A DNA stretch of 64,000 bases from Rhizobium skierniewicense (lineage in GTDB: Bacteria; Pseudomonadota; Alphaproteobacteria; Rhizobiales; Rhizobiaceae). Shown piece after piece: positions 37,210 to 47,611 of this stretch. The stretch spans positions 1 through 64,000 of the forward strand of contig NZ_JACIDV010000006.1 in assembly GCF_014196515.1 (NCBI RefSeq). The letters are read 5' to 3'. The notes below the pieces were generated by a model. The model had not been told where the DNA came from and ran no database searches. It was given only the letters and a program-made list of their open reading frames with translations. Made by a program: the position numbers and the translations under genes. How positions within the stretch are numbered: position 1 is the stretch's first letter; every line of letters begins with the position of its first letter.

Positions 37210-37949
37210 CCCATAAACTGCTTCTCGAAACGCTGGATGATTTTGCCAGCAAGAACATCGTCGCGGACGTCTGGCTTCGCGATGACGATGCCACACAGCC
37301 AAGTCCCGCATTGGATCGGCTGATGGACCTGTCTAAGCAATATGGCGTGCCGATGACGCTGGCCGTCATACCGGAACCAACCGGCGAGGCGCTGGCGCAA
37401 CGGCTTGAGAGCATGACAGGGATCGACGTGGCCGTGCATGGCTGGGCACATCGCAACCACGCGAGACCGGACGAAAAAAAAAGAGAACTCGGGCTACACA
37501 GACCGCTGGCAACGGTGTTGGGTGAGTTGCAGACGGCCCTGAGCAAACTCCAGTCCTTGCACGGCGCTCGTTGCGTTCCGATGCTGGTACCGCCCTGGAA
37601 CCGGATCGATCAGACAATCGCCGCCCATTTGCCGCAAGCGGGTTACGAGGCGCTATCGGTTTATGGTCCCGAGACATCGGGCAGCATTCCTCTTCTTAAC
37701 ACGCATATCGATGTCATCGACTGGCGTGGCACGCGGGGCGGCAAGGACCATGACCTGCTTTTTGCCGAAACCGCTGTGCGCATGCGCCAAGCACAGGAGA
37801 CGGGCGGCATGACAGGCATCCTCACCCACCATCTCGACCACGACGAAAACGTCTGGGCTTTTCTCCATTTGCTTTTCGCATTGACGGCCAATCACCCCGG
37901 TTGCCGCTGGCGCTCTTCTCGCCACTGGCTTGAACAGACATCACCATGA
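37206..37949 (+). CDS. Polysaccharide deacetylase-like protein
   Basis: A 247-aa NodB-fold protein. The metal site is seen as VWLRDDDATQP (Asp pair) and HGWAHRNHARP (HxxxH-like), and a further His near the end (LTHHLDHD). No signal peptide, so it would act in the cytosol, possibly on a lipid-linked sugar made with the GT4 enzyme to which it is coupled. It overlaps the end of the convergent GT32-like gene by nine bases. Confidence 0.82.
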   Translation: MTHKLLLETLDDFASKNIVADVWLRDDDATQPSPALDRLMDLSKQYGVPMTLAVIPEPTGEALAQRLESMTGIDVAVHGWAHRNHARPDEKKRELGLHRPLATVLGELQTALSKLQSLHGARCVPMLVPPWNRIDQTIAAHLPQAGYEALSVYGPETSGSIPLLNTHIDVIDWRGTRGGKDHDLLFAETAVRMRQAQETGGMTGILTHHLDHDENVWAFLHLLFALTANHPGCRWRSSRHWLEQTSP

Positions 37950-38903
37950 TTTCCAGGCAATCAGAAGGCCGCCGCTCTCCGATCCCAAGAGGGAGCGAAC
38001 ATCCTCGATAGCGGTCAACGGTGCTTTATCCGGCAAGGTCGCGACAACGAAATCAGCCGGGGCAAGAGAGACTGATCCAGCCCGCGCCACGACTGTGAAG
38101 ATGAGGGGGCCGGTTGCCCACCAGGCGGGCGCTTTCGGTAGTTTTGCCAAGATTTGTGGAAAAGCGTCCAGCATTCGACTGAAGACCGGATGTGCGGGCG
38201 GCGAGGCGACGAAGGAATTGGCCAGAAGCAGACTACCCTGCCCGGTCTTGCGCGGCACATCTTCGCCAAATGCCGTCAGTCCGATCATCGGCACTATGTC
38301 GAAGAAGCTCAAATCGTCCCGAGCGGGGTAAAAATCGCAGTCGAGATAGACACCGCCAACCTTCGATAAAATGACATACCGCGCTACATCAACCGCCCCC
38401 GGGTAATCTCCATCCGCCAGCATCCTGGCAAATATCGGGTTGGAGGTGATGCCCTCTCTGTCAAGATCAGCCTCACGCCAAAGACGGTAGGCGATATTAT
38501 GGCGCCCCGCATGCTCCGCCCAAGCGCTGGTTGATACCGGTGGAGGCTTGTCGCCGATCCATATCTGATGCAGGATTTTCGGCACCGGCTCGCGGTTTTT
38601 AGCGCCAATCTCCCGGCGCTCTGTACCCGAAAACTGGCCGTAAGGTGCAAAAACATCCGGCGGCGGCACCAGCAAATATTGATAGCCGGTGCGGCTCACG
38701 TCATCACCTTGCGCCTTGGCTAACCGCAGAAAGGCTGAATGAAGCCGGCGCGGCAATCCCAGAGCGGTCTTTTCGCCCATAAGGTGGGTGTCTTGTTCGC
38801 CTGAGAGGTTATTGAGAACACCACGAGCCTCCGCAAAGTCTCCCGCGGCGACCATGTCTCGCACCTCGGCCAGTTTTTTGTCAAAATACGCCTTTCCGGG
38901 CAT
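37941..38903 (-). CDS. Glycosyltransferase with DXD motif (GT32-like)
   Basis: A 320-aa GT-A protein: after a ~100-residue helical N-terminal part comes VPKILHQIWIGDKPPP, then ARYVILSKVGGVYLDCDFYP with the metal-binding DXD (DCD), the typical capsular / mannosyl GT32 layout. GAGGAAG precedes the ATG at 38903. It is transcribed alone on the minus strand between two plus-strand sugar loci. Confidence 0.83.
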   Translation of the reverse strand: MPGKAYFDKKLAEVRDMVAAGDFAEARGVLNNLSGEQDTHLMGEKTALGLPRRLHSAFLRLAKAQGDDVSRTGYQYLLVPPPDVFAPYGQFSGTERREIGAKNREPVPKILHQIWIGDKPPPVSTSAWAEHAGRHNIAYRLWREADLDREGITSNPIFARMLADGDYPGAVDVARYVILSKVGGVYLDCDFYPARDDLSFFDIVPMIGLTAFGEDVPRKTGQGSLLLANSFVASPPAHPVFSRMLDAFPQILAKLPKAPAWWATGPLIFTVVARAGSVSLAPADFVVATLPDKAPLTAIEDVRSLLGSESGGLLIAWKSW

Positions 38904-39098
38904 AGGACTTCCTCGGGTTTAATAACTCGGACACATGTTCGATTTAGATGTTTTTTTGGCGACCGTAACAGACACGAAGACCTAAAATTTTCGATGTTTC
39001 AGAAGCATAGACAGAACGAAAGGCCTAAGATAACGTAAGTTCGATGGCCCTTAAATAACTGCCACAAGCAAAAGAAGAATGGTGAGGACACCCTTGGC

Positions 39099-40991
39099 AT
39101 GAGTTCAGGCGCCGATTTGCTTCGTATCGAGAATCTCGAGGTTTCCTTTTCGTTGATGGGCGGCAAAATCGATGCCGTCAGAAATGCCAGCCTGCGCATT
39201 CTGCCGGGCAAGGTGACAGCGCTGGTGGGTGAATCCGGCTCAGGCAAATCCGTCATTGGCCAGACCATCATGGGTATCCAGCCGCGCACGGCACGGGTCA
39301 AGGGGCGCGTGCTATTTTCCGATCCCGCTCGTCCTGAAAAAGGCGCGGTCGATCTTTTACAACTGGAACCCGACGGCAAGCCCATGCGGGCCATCCGTGG
39401 AAACCGAATGGGCCTGATCTTCCAGGAGCCGATGACGTCGTTTTCGCCGTTGCACACTATTGGCAATCAGGTCGATGAAGCCTTGCGCATTCACTCGGTT
39501 CTGACGCCGCGGGAACGGCAGGAAAAAATCGAGGAAACGCTTGATCTTGTCGGCTTTTCCAATCCGAAAAAAATCTGCAACATGTATCCCTTCGAGCTAT
39601 CAGGCGGCATGCGCCAGCGCGCGATGATCGCCATGGCGCTGATTTGCCGCCCGGCACTTCTGATTGCCGATGAGCCGACGACGGCCCTTGATGTGACCAT
39701 ACAGGCGCAAATCCTCAAGCTGCTGCGGGATCTGCAAAGCCGCCTGAACATGAGCATGCTGCTGATCACCCACGATCTCGGCGTCGTCGCCAACATCGCC
39801 GACGAAGTGGCGGTCATCTATCAGGGCGAGATCATGGAATCCGGGCCGGTCAGCGATATCTTCCGCGCGCCATCCCACCCCTATCTCAAAGGCCTGATGG
39901 CGGCCGTTCCGCATTTCGAAATGAAGCCCGGCGAGCGGTTGAAGGCGCTCCGCGATGTTGTCATCGACAAGGAAAGCCTGATCGGCAAAAAGACCGATAC
40001 CGTCGACAAAACCAAGGGTATTCTGCTAAGCGTCAACAATGTCAGCAAGACATTCACCACGCGCAAGTCGAGCTGGTTCAGCTCCGGCAAATCCACCGGC
40101 ACCAAGGCCGTCGATGGTGTCAGCTTCGATATTCATCGTGGCGAGTGCCTAGGCCTTGTGGGCGAGAGCGGCAGCGGCAAAACGACGGTCAGCAAAATCC
40201 TGATGCGAGCGGTTCAGCCGGACGAGGGCTCCATCACCTTTCACAGCAAAAAAGGCGAGATCGACGTTTTAAGCGCCAAAGATGGTGATCTGCGCGAACT
40301 GCGAACGAAGATACAGATGGTGTTTCAAGACCCGATCTCTTCGCTTTCGCCGCGCATGACGGTCAGCAATATCCTCAGCGAGCCTCTCGAAATTCATGGC
40401 CGTGGCGATGCCAAATATCGGGCCGAAAGGGTCCGCAATCTTCTCAAAGCCATCGGCCTTGGCGAAAGCGCGCTCAATCGCTATCCGCATAGTTTTTCAG
40501 GCGGCCAGCGCCAGCGCATCGGCATTGCCAGAGCCCTGACACTGGGACCGGAACTGTTGATCTGCGATGAGCCCGTATCGGCCCTGGATGTATCGGTACA
40601 GGCACAAATTCTCAACCTTTTGAAAGATTTGCAAAAAGAGCTTGGCCTCACCTACCTGTTTATTTCGCACAATCTGGCCGTCGTGGATTACATGGCGGAC
40701 AGGGTCGCTGTGATGTGCGAGGGGAAAATCGTGGAGATTGCACCGCGCGAGGCGCTGATGCGCAACCCGGTACACCCCTATACGAAATCGCTTTTGGCTG
40801 CGGTCCCCTTCCCTGACCTGGACCGACCGCTCGATTTCAGCACCATCGCCAAAATCAGCGCAACCGGAAAACTTGATTGGGGCAAGCAGTTTCGCGAAAG
40901 CGATGACACCAGTCTTGTCACAGCCGATCTCGGCGGTGGCCATCTGGTGCTTGCCAATGGAAATGTTGACGTTGCGGAGTTACGCTCTTGA
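39099..40991 (+). CDS. Peptide-type ABC transporter, fused double ATP-binding protein
   Basis: A 630-aa protein with two complete nucleotide-binding domains in one chain, like a fusion of DppD and DppF. Walker A motifs are [10 protein letters not shown] and [10 protein letters not shown]; signatures are [15 protein letters not shown] and [15 protein letters not shown]; both Walker B motifs keep DEP. Each half ends with the oligopeptide-ABC C-terminal segment ([24 protein letters not shown]). It is the first gene of a plus-strand operon and overlaps the binding-protein gene by four bases. Confidence 0.93.
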   Translation: MSSGADLLRIENLEVSFSLMGGKIDAVRNASLRILPGKVTALVGESGSGKSVIGQTIMGIQPRTARVKGRVLFSDPARPEKGAVDLLQLEPDGKPMRAIRGNRMGLIFQEPMTSFSPLHTIGNQVDEALRIHSVLTPRERQEKIEETLDLVGFSNPKKICNMYPFELSGGMRQRAMIAMALICRPALLIADEPTTALDVTIQAQILKLLRDLQSRLNMSMLLITHDLGVVANIADEVAVIYQGEIMESGPVSDIFRAPSHPYLKGLMAAVPHFEMKPGERLKALRDVVIDKESLIGKKTDTVDKTKGILLSVNNVSKTFTTRKSSWFSSGKSTGTKAVDGVSFDIHRGECLGLVGESGSGKTTVSKILMRAVQPDEGSITFHSKKGEIDVLSAKDGDLRELRTKIQMVFQDPISSLSPRMTVSNILSEPLEIHGRGDAKYRAERVRNLLKAIGLGESALNRYPHSFSGGQRQRIGIARALTLGPELLICDEPVSALDVSVQAQILNLLKDLQKELGLTYLFISHNLAVVDYMADRVAVMCEGKIVEIAPREALMRNPVHPYTKSLLAAVPFPDLDRPLDFSTIAKISATGKLDWGKQFRESDDTSLVTADLGGGHLVLANGNVDVAELRS

Positions 40992-42889
40992 TCACGCGTA
41001 GAACGACACTCGCCCTTCTGGCATCCGTCTTTGCGCCATGGAAAGCCTTTGCAGCTTATACCGATTCGGAATTTCTGAAAGAAAAACGCGACAAGGGTGA
41101 GTTGCCGCCCGTGGACCAGCGTTTGCCAAAGAACCCGCGCGTCGTAAACCTCAAAAGTCTCGGACGTGAGCCGGGCAAACACGGCGGCTCCGCACGCATG
41201 CTGATCGGTGGTCAGCGTGATATCCGCCTGATGCCGATCAACAGCTATGCCCGGCTGGTCGGTTTTGACGAAAGCTTCAACTTCCAGCCCGATATTCTGG
41301 AAGGCTACACGATCGATGAGGAACGTATCTTCACGCTCAAGCTGCGTGATGGCCACAAGTGGTCAGATGGCAGCGATTTTACCACGGAGGACTTCCGCTA
41401 TTTCTGGGAGGACGTGGCACTCAACCGCGAGATACACAAGGGCGGCCCGCCCATCGAACTGTTGGTTTATGAAAAACCGCCAAAGGTTGAGATCATCGAC
41501 CGGGTGACGGTACGGTACACATGGGAAGGTCCCAACCCGGACTTTCTGGCCAAACTGGCCGGTGCGTCTCCCGCTCGTGTGTGTCTTCCAGCGGCTTATA
41601 TGAAGCAGTTTCATGCGAAATATCAGACGCCGGAAAACCTCGCCAAGCTGGCAAAAAAGAACAAGGTGGACGACTGGAGCAGCCTGCACATCAAGATGTC
41701 GCGGCAGGTCAGACCTGAAAATCCCGATCTTCCGACGCTCGACGCCTGGCGCAACATCACCTATCCGCCGGCCGAACAGTTCATTTTCGAGCGTAACCCC
41801 TATTACCATCGCGTCGACGAAAATGGACTGCAACTGCCCTATCTCGATCGCTTTCTGCTGAACGTCACCTCATCGGAAATCATTGCCGCCAAGACGGCGT
41901 CCGGGGACAGCGATCTGCAATTCATGGGGCTGGACTTCAACGACTACACCTATCTCAAAGATGCAGAGGATCGCTTCCCGCTGAAGGTCAACCTGTGGAC
42001 ACGCAGCCAGGGATCGCGGGTCTGCCTGTTGCCGAACCTGAATTGCGGCGATGAGGTGTGGCGGAACCTGTTCCGGGATGTGCGCATGCGCCGCGCCTTA
42101 TCCGTTGGTATCGACAGGCATGAAATCAACATGGTGTGCTTCTACGGGCTCGCCAAGGAAAGTGCCGATACCGTGCTGCCGGAAAGTTCGCTGTACCGCC
42201 CGGAATTCGCGCGCGCATGGGCTGACTTCAACCCCGCCATGGCAAACACGTTGCTGGACGAACTGGGGTTGGACAAGCGCAACGAAAAGGGCGTGCGCCT
42301 TCTCCCGGACGGACGTCCCGTTCATATCATCGTCGAAACAGCAGGCGAAAGCACGCTGGAGACGGATGTGTTGGAGCTGGTGACCGACCATTGGCGCAAA
42401 CTCGGTGTCTCCCTGTCCAGCCGTCCGACGCAGCGCGATGTTTTCCGCAAGCGCGCGATGGGCGGAGAAGTCATGATGTCTGTCTGGTTTGGCATGGACA
42501 ATGCCGTCCCCACCCCCGACATGTTACCCGCAGGTCTTGCGCCGACCGGCGACGACCAACTGCAGTGGCCGGTATGGGGTGTTCACTATCTTTCCGGCGG
42601 ACGCGAAGGCACAGCGCCTGACCTTGCAGAAGCATCTCATCTGCTGGCTCTTTTGAAGAAATGGCGGGTTAGCGTCACGGAAGAAGAACGGCGTGCCATT
42701 TGGCTTGAAATGCTGGAAATCTATTCGCAGCAGGTCTTTTCGATCGGCATCGTCAACAGCGCGCTTCAACCCATTGTTCACGTCAAGAAGATGCGCAACG
42801 TCCCGGAAAAAGCGCTCTACGGATTCGAGCCGACATCCTATCTCGGTGTCTATATGCCAGACGCGTTCTGGTACGACGGAGACGCATGA
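40988..42889 (+). CDS. ABC transporter substrate-binding protein, family 5 (peptide type)
   Basis: A 633-aa periplasmic binding protein of the DppA/OppA family. It begins [22 protein letters not shown], a signal peptide with an Arg pair that may use the Tat route. The SBP5 core ([26 protein letters not shown]) is clear, and it is about 100 residues longer than DppA. The start overlaps the ATPase stop (TTGATCA region, 40988) and the stop is one base before the permease gene. The ligand is unknown; the sugar genes downstream make a glycan fragment or murein peptide as likely as a peptide. Confidence 0.9.
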   Translation: MITRRTTLALLASVFAPWKAFAAYTDSEFLKEKRDKGELPPVDQRLPKNPRVVNLKSLGREPGKHGGSARMLIGGQRDIRLMPINSYARLVGFDESFNFQPDILEGYTIDEERIFTLKLRDGHKWSDGSDFTTEDFRYFWEDVALNREIHKGGPPIELLVYEKPPKVEIIDRVTVRYTWEGPNPDFLAKLAGASPARVCLPAAYMKQFHAKYQTPENLAKLAKKNKVDDWSSLHIKMSRQVRPENPDLPTLDAWRNITYPPAEQFIFERNPYYHRVDENGLQLPYLDRFLLNVTSSEIIAAKTASGDSDLQFMGLDFNDYTYLKDAEDRFPLKVNLWTRSQGSRVCLLPNLNCGDEVWRNLFRDVRMRRALSVGIDRHEINMVCFYGLAKESADTVLPESSLYRPEFARAWADFNPAMANTLLDELGLDKRNEKGVRLLPDGRPVHIIVETAGESTLETDVLELVTDHWRKLGVSLSSRPTQRDVFRKRAMGGEVMMSVWFGMDNAVPTPDMLPAGLAPTGDDQLQWPVWGVHYLSGGREGTAPDLAEASHLLALLKKWRVSVTEEERRAIWLEMLEIYSQQVFSIGIVNSALQPIVHVKKMRNVPEKALYGFEPTSYLGVYMPDAFWYDGDA

Positions 42890-42890
42890 C

Positions 42891-43889
42891 ATGCTCAGAT
42901 ATATTCTAGGGCGCCTGCTCGTGATGATCCCAACGCTCATCCTCATCTCGATGCTGGTTTTTACCATCATCGAACTACCACCGGGCGACTATTTCGAGAG
43001 CTATGTCGCCGAAATGCGCGCCATGGGCGAGACCGCCAATCTGGCCGAGATCGAGGAGTTGCGCACCCGCTACGGTTTCGATCAACCGGCACCGATCCGC
43101 TACTTCCGATGGGCGACCGGCATGCTGGTAGGAGATTTCGGTTTCTCCTTCGAATACCAGCTTCCCGTCAACGAGGTCGTGGGCGATCGATTGTGGCTGA
43201 CGATGCTGGTATCCTTCGTCACGATCATCGTGACATGGATCATAGCCTTTCCTATCGGCATCTATTCCGCCACGCACAAATATAGCTGGGGCGATTACGG
43301 ACTGACATTTGTTGGACTTCTGGGTATCGCCATCCCCAATTTCATGCTGGCGCTGATCCTGATGTATTTTGCCAACATCTGGTTTGGCATCTCCATCGGC
43401 CACCTCATGGACCGCGAATACTTGAACCAGGCCATGAGCTGGGCAAAGTTCAAATCCATTCTGGAGCATCTGTGGATTCCGGTCCTTATTATCGGAACAG
43501 CTGGCACCGCCGGCATGATCCGCCGCTTGCGCGCAAACCTGCTGGACGAGTTGCAGAAGCAATATGTGGTGACGGCGCGTGCCAAGGGCCTGCATCCCTT
43601 CAAGGTTCTGACGAAATATCCGCTGCGCATGGCACTGAACTTCTTCATCTCGGATATTGGATCAATTCTGCCTGCCATCATCTCGGGGGCGGAAATCACC
43701 GCCATCGTCCTCTCGCTGGAAACAACAGGTCCGATGCTGATCCGTGCCCTGCAAAGTCAGGACATGTATCTGGCCGGATCCTTCTTGATGTTCCTCGCTT
43801 TCCTGACGGTGATAGGCGTGCTGATTTCCGATATTGCGCTTGCCATTCTCGATCCGCGTATCCGCTTTGGGGGTGGTAACATCAAATGA
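42891..43889 (+). CDS. Peptide-type ABC transporter permease (DppB-like)
   Basis: A 332-aa inner-membrane protein starting MLRYILGRLLVMIPTLILI, the usual DppB start, with six membrane segments and the EAA loop (VVTARAKGLHPFKVLTKYPLR). The ATG at 42891 follows the binding-protein stop; the longer upstream frame is a shadow. It overlaps the second permease gene by four bases (ATGA). Confidence 0.93.
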   Translation: MLRYILGRLLVMIPTLILISMLVFTIIELPPGDYFESYVAEMRAMGETANLAEIEELRTRYGFDQPAPIRYFRWATGMLVGDFGFSFEYQLPVNEVVGDRLWLTMLVSFVTIIVTWIIAFPIGIYSATHKYSWGDYGLTFVGLLGIAIPNFMLALILMYFANIWFGISIGHLMDREYLNQAMSWAKFKSILEHLWIPVLIIGTAGTAGMIRRLRANLLDELQKQYVVTARAKGLHPFKVLTKYPLRMALNFFISDIGSILPAIISGAEITAIVLSLETTGPMLIRALQSQDMYLAGSFLMFLAFLTVIGVLISDIALAILDPRIRFGGGNIK

Positions 43890-45061
43890 CATCGACCCTT
43901 CCCAAGCCCGGCGAAGCATTGCCGCATTACGTCTCGACCGCACCGTTCGATCCCAATCTGATCGAGCCTACGACATCGGGGCTTGCTGCTTTCAGCAAGG
44001 CCTCGCAGTTCAAGCTGATGTGGTGGCAGTTCAAGCAACACAAGCTTGCGCTCTATTCCGGTGCGTTCCTGCTCGTCGTCTACGTGTCGATTCTCATTTG
44101 CGAGTTTCTGGCACCCTATAATCTTCACACCCGCAATGTCGAAAACATCTACGCACCGCCGCAATCCATCCATCTTTTCAACGATGGCGAATTTGTAGGC
44201 CCCTTTGTTTACGGGCGAAGAATGAGCCTCGACATGGAGAACCTGCGGCGCGTTTACACCGACGTGCCAACGGATATACAAAAACTGCGTTTCTTCTGCC
44301 GTAGCGATAGCTACAAGTTCTGGGGCCTCTTCGACAGCAACGTGCACCTCGTTTGCCCTGCACAGGGTGGGCAGATGTATTTGCTCGGAACCGACCGTCT
44401 GGGGCGCGATGTTCTGTCCCGAATTATCTACGGCGCACGGATATCCCTGACCATCGGTCTTCTCGGCGTTGCCATGAGCTTCGTACTCGGTATCGTGATC
44501 GGCGGCCTTGCGGGTTACCGTGGCGGCGTGTTCGATCTGATCGTCCAGCGTATCATCGAGGTTCTGCAATCGATCCCCAGCATTCCCCTGTGGCTGGCTC
44601 TGGCTGCCATCATGCCGGTAACATGGAGCCCGATTCTCGTCTATCTCGGTATTACCCTCATTCTGGGCCTGCTGGACTGGACCGGCCTCGCGCGGGCCGT
44701 GCGATCCAAGCTCCTGGCGCTGCGCGAAGAAGACTATGTGCTTGCCGCGCAATTGATGGGTGCCAGCACGCCCCGTATCATCGGTCGGCACCTGATTCCC
44801 GGTTTCATGTCCCACCTGATTGCATCCGCGACCCTGACAATACCGGGCATGATTCTTGGCGAGACGGCCCTCAGCTTCCTAGGGCTTGGCCTTCGTCCGC
44901 CGATCACAAGTTGGGGTATTCTGCTCACGGAAGCGAGAAGTGTGAGCGTGATTGCCCTGTATCCATGGCTTCTTCTACCCACGGTACCGGTGGTACTGGT
45001 TATCTTGGCCTTTAATTTCTTCGGCGATGGACTACGTGATGCCGCAGACCCTTTCAAATAA
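43886..45061 (+). CDS. Peptide-type ABC transporter permease (DppC/YejE-like)
   Basis: The second permease, 391 aa. After the first membrane segment it has a long periplasmic loop (~residues 75-165) as in YejE-type subunits, then GTDRLGRDVLSRIIYGARISL and the EAA loop (YVLAAQLMGASTPRIIGRHLIPG). With the double ATPase, binding protein and DppB-like permease it makes a complete importer. Confidence 0.92.
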   Translation: MTSTLPKPGEALPHYVSTAPFDPNLIEPTTSGLAAFSKASQFKLMWWQFKQHKLALYSGAFLLVVYVSILICEFLAPYNLHTRNVENIYAPPQSIHLFNDGEFVGPFVYGRRMSLDMENLRRVYTDVPTDIQKLRFFCRSDSYKFWGLFDSNVHLVCPAQGGQMYLLGTDRLGRDVLSRIIYGARISLTIGLLGVAMSFVLGIVIGGLAGYRGGVFDLIVQRIIEVLQSIPSIPLWLALAAIMPVTWSPILVYLGITLILGLLDWTGLARAVRSKLLALREEDYVLAAQLMGASTPRIIGRHLIPGFMSHLIASATLTIPGMILGETALSFLGLGLRPPITSWGILLTEARSVSVIALYPWLLLPTVPVVLVILAFNFFGDGLRDAADPFK

Positions 45062-45131
45062 CCACGGACCGTTCAGTGACCCATCGATCAGACCAGACCA
45101 GCCATCCGACCCCGGACAAGAGGTGGCTGCC

Positions 45132-46340
45132 GTGAGCACGCGTTTGAACGATGCCCGTATCCTTATGTATAGCCACGATTCGTTCGGCCTCGGGCATCTG
45201 CGCCGTTGCCGCACCATTGCACACGCGCTGGTCGAGGATTACCGTGGCCTCAACGTTCTCATCATATCAGGCGCGACCATCGCCGGTGCGTTCGACTACC
45301 GCGCCCGCGTGGATTTCGTCAAAATCCCCAGCGTCATCAAACTCAGAAACGGCGAGTACACGTCGCTTGACCAGCACATCGATCTTCAGGAAACACTGAA
45401 GATGCGGCGCTCGATTATCTACCACACCGCCGAAAGCTTTCAGCCGGATATCTTCATCGTTGACAAGGAGCCTATGGGTCTGCGCAGCGAGGTGGAGGAC
45501 ACGCTCGCTTATCTGAAAGCCAGAGCGACCAAGCTCGTCATTGGTCTGCGCGATGTGATGGATGCGCCGCAATTGCTGGAAGCCGAATGGAAGCGCAACG
45601 ATGTTTTGAACAAGATAGAGCGCTATTACGATCACGTTTGGGTTTATGGCCCGCCGGATTTCCACGACCCGCTCATGGGGCTGAATGTCCCGCCAAAGGT
45701 GCGGGAAAAAATGGATTTCGTCGGTTTCCTGCAACGCTCTAAAACGCAATCGGAAAGCACCTCGCATCGCCCCGAGGGCGATTATATTCTTGTCACGACC
45801 GGTGGCGGCGGTGATGGCAGCGAGTTGATCGACGATGTGATCAACGCCTACAAGGCCGATCCCGAGCTCACGCAGAAAGCGCTGATCGTACTTGGTCCTT
45901 ATATGCCCGGTGACCAGCGCGCCCGCTTTCTGCAGAACACGGCCGATATTCCCCATATCGAGATCATCGGGTTCGACAATCGCATGGAAGATATCGTCGC
46001 GGGCGCCAGGGCTGTCGTGTCCATGGGCGGTTACAACACGGTGTGCGAAATCCTGTCCTTCGACAAGCCCGCCCTCATCGTCCCACGCATCGTGCCGCGT
46101 GAAGAGCAATTGATCCGGGCAAGCCGCGCGTCTGAACTCGGGCTGTTCGATATGCTGGTCCCAGAAGATGCTGAAAATCCGCAGAAAATGGCCCAGGCAC
46201 TGAAAGACTTGCTCAAACGCGCGCCGCCTTCAGCCAACGGCAGAAATCTCACGCTCGACGGCCTGGAAAATATTTCCAAACGAATAGCCGAGTGGCTTCA
46301 GCCTCACGACGACGCGAAATCCACGGCTACCGGTGCCTGA
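45132..46340 (+). CDS. Glycosyltransferase, GT28/MurG-like (COG4671 type), first copy
   Basis: A GT-B protein of about 402 aa. It starts with the acceptor-side glycine motif MYSHDSFGLGHLRRCRTIAHAL and ends with the MurG-like donor site (VSMGGYNTVCEILSFDKPALIVPR). I prefer the GTG at 45132, five bases behind AAGAGGTGG; an ATG at 45039 inside the permease end is the other choice. It follows the ABC importer without a terminator. A second, diverged member of the same family lies two genes on. Confidence 0.83.
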   Translation: MSTRLNDARILMYSHDSFGLGHLRRCRTIAHALVEDYRGLNVLIISGATIAGAFDYRARVDFVKIPSVIKLRNGEYTSLDQHIDLQETLKMRRSIIYHTAESFQPDIFIVDKEPMGLRSEVEDTLAYLKARATKLVIGLRDVMDAPQLLEAEWKRNDVLNKIERYYDHVWVYGPPDFHDPLMGLNVPPKVREKMDFVGFLQRSKTQSESTSHRPEGDYILVTTGGGGDGSELIDDVINAYKADPELTQKALIVLGPYMPGDQRARFLQNTADIPHIEIIGFDNRMEDIVAGARAVVSMGGYNTVCEILSFDKPALIVPRIVPREEQLIRASRASELGLFDMLVPEDAENPQKMAQALKDLLKRAPPSANGRNLTLDGLENISKRIAEWLQPHDDAKSTATGA

Positions 46341-46363
46341 TTTCAGAAAGAGACGCTGACATC

Positions 46364-47611
46364 GTGACCGTCAAAAAAAAAATCATGGTTCTCTTGAAAG
46401 GATATCCCCGCCTTTCGGAGACGTTCATCGCTCAGGAACTCTTGGGGCTTGAAAAGGCCGGGCTGGAGCTTGGACTCGTCTCCATGCGTCGCCCGACTGA
46501 TAAGAAGCGCCACCCGGTGCACGACGAAATCCGCGCCAACGTGACGTACCTGCCGGAATATCTTCATGAAGAGCCGCTTCGTGTTTTAAAAGCGCTCTGG
46601 TCGTGTCGGGCAAAGCCCGGTTTTGGAAAAGCGCTACGCCGCTTTGCTCGTGACCTTCGCCATGATGTCAGCCGAAACCGCTTTCGGCGCTTTGGGCAGG
46701 CCGCTGTTCTGGCGCATGAATGGCCTGTCGATGCGGGATGGCTACACGTCCATTTCATCCACACCCCGGCATCGGTTGCCGCCTACACCCACCTGATCAC
46801 CGGCACGCCATGGACGATCTCGGCTCACGCCAAGGACATCTGGACGTCCAGCGACCACGACCTTTCCAACAAGCTCGATAGCGCACGCTGGGCTGTGACC
46901 TGTACGGCCAGTGGTTTCAGGCACTTGCAAAACCTTTCGAGTGACAAAAGCAAAGTTCATCTCAGCTATCACGGGCTCGATCTCACACGCTTTCCGCATT
47001 TCGAGGGCCCGCGAGAAGAGCGCGATGGTTCACACCCCTCGCAGCCGGTCCGTGTTCTGAGCGTCGGGCGTGCCGTCAAGAAGAAGGGGATCGACATTCT
47101 CCTGCACGCCCTGGCGGCCCTGCCATCTTCCCTGCATTGGCGCTTCACCCATATTGGCGGTGGCGACGAACTGAGCGCACTGAAAACGCTGGCAGACGAA
47201 CTCGGCGTTTCCGACCGCATCGAGTGGATGGGCGCGATGGACCAGACGCAGGTTCTGGAACATTATCGAAAAGCCGATCTCTTTGCGCTCGCATGCCGCA
47301 TCACCAGCGATGGCGACCGTGATGGACTGCCCAATGTGCTGGTGGAAGCCGCGAGCCAGAACCTTACCTGTATTTCCACCAATATTTCCGGCATCCCCGA
47401 ATTTTTCATCGATGGAGAAAACGGGTTGCTGACCGAGCCGGACGATGCGACCGCTTTTTCACAGGCATTGCAAAAGGCGATGACCGATCCCGCGCTTCGC
47501 GGACGGCTTGGAGCGGCCGCTGAGAACCGGGTGCGCACTGCATTCGACCATCGAAACAGCATCACAGAGCTGAAAGCGTTGTTCGAGCAGGAATGGGAGA
47601 AAGACCTGTGA
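46364..47611 (+). CDS. Glycosyltransferase family 4 protein
   Basis: A GT-B transferase of about 415 aa. The N-terminus is VLLKGYPRLSETFIAQELLGLEKAG, typical of exopolysaccharide GT4 enzymes; the donor site holds LSVGRAVKKKGIDILLHAL and EAASQNLTCISTNISGIPE. The start is uncertain: a GTG at 46364 with AGAAAGAGA upstream, or an ATG at 46385. It lies between two COG4671-type transferases and overlaps the second by four bases. Confidence 0.87.
   Translation: MTVKKKIMVLLKGYPRLSETFIAQELLGLEKAGLELGLVSMRRPTDKKRHPVHDEIRANVTYLPEYLHEEPLRVLKALWSCRAKPGFGKALRRFARDLRHDVSRNRFRRFGQAAVLAHEWPVDAGWLHVHFIHTPASVAAYTHLITGTPWTISAHAKDIWTSSDHDLSNKLDSARWAVTCTASGFRHLQNLSSDKSKVHLSYHGLDLTRFPHFEGPREERDGSHPSQPVRVLSVGRAVKKKGIDILLHALAALPSSLHWRFTHIGGGDELSALKTLADELGVSDRIEWMGAMDQTQVLEHYRKADLFALACRITSDGDRDGLPNVLVEAASQNLTCISTNISGIPEFFIDGENGLLTEPDDATAFSQALQKAMTDPALRGRLGAAAENRVRTAFDHRNSITELKALFEQEWEKDL

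Noticed and set aside
43757-44815. 352-codon minus-strand frame antisense to the permease genes
   Set aside because: Composition is rich in His, Gln and Arg with no family signal; the plus-strand permeases are certain.
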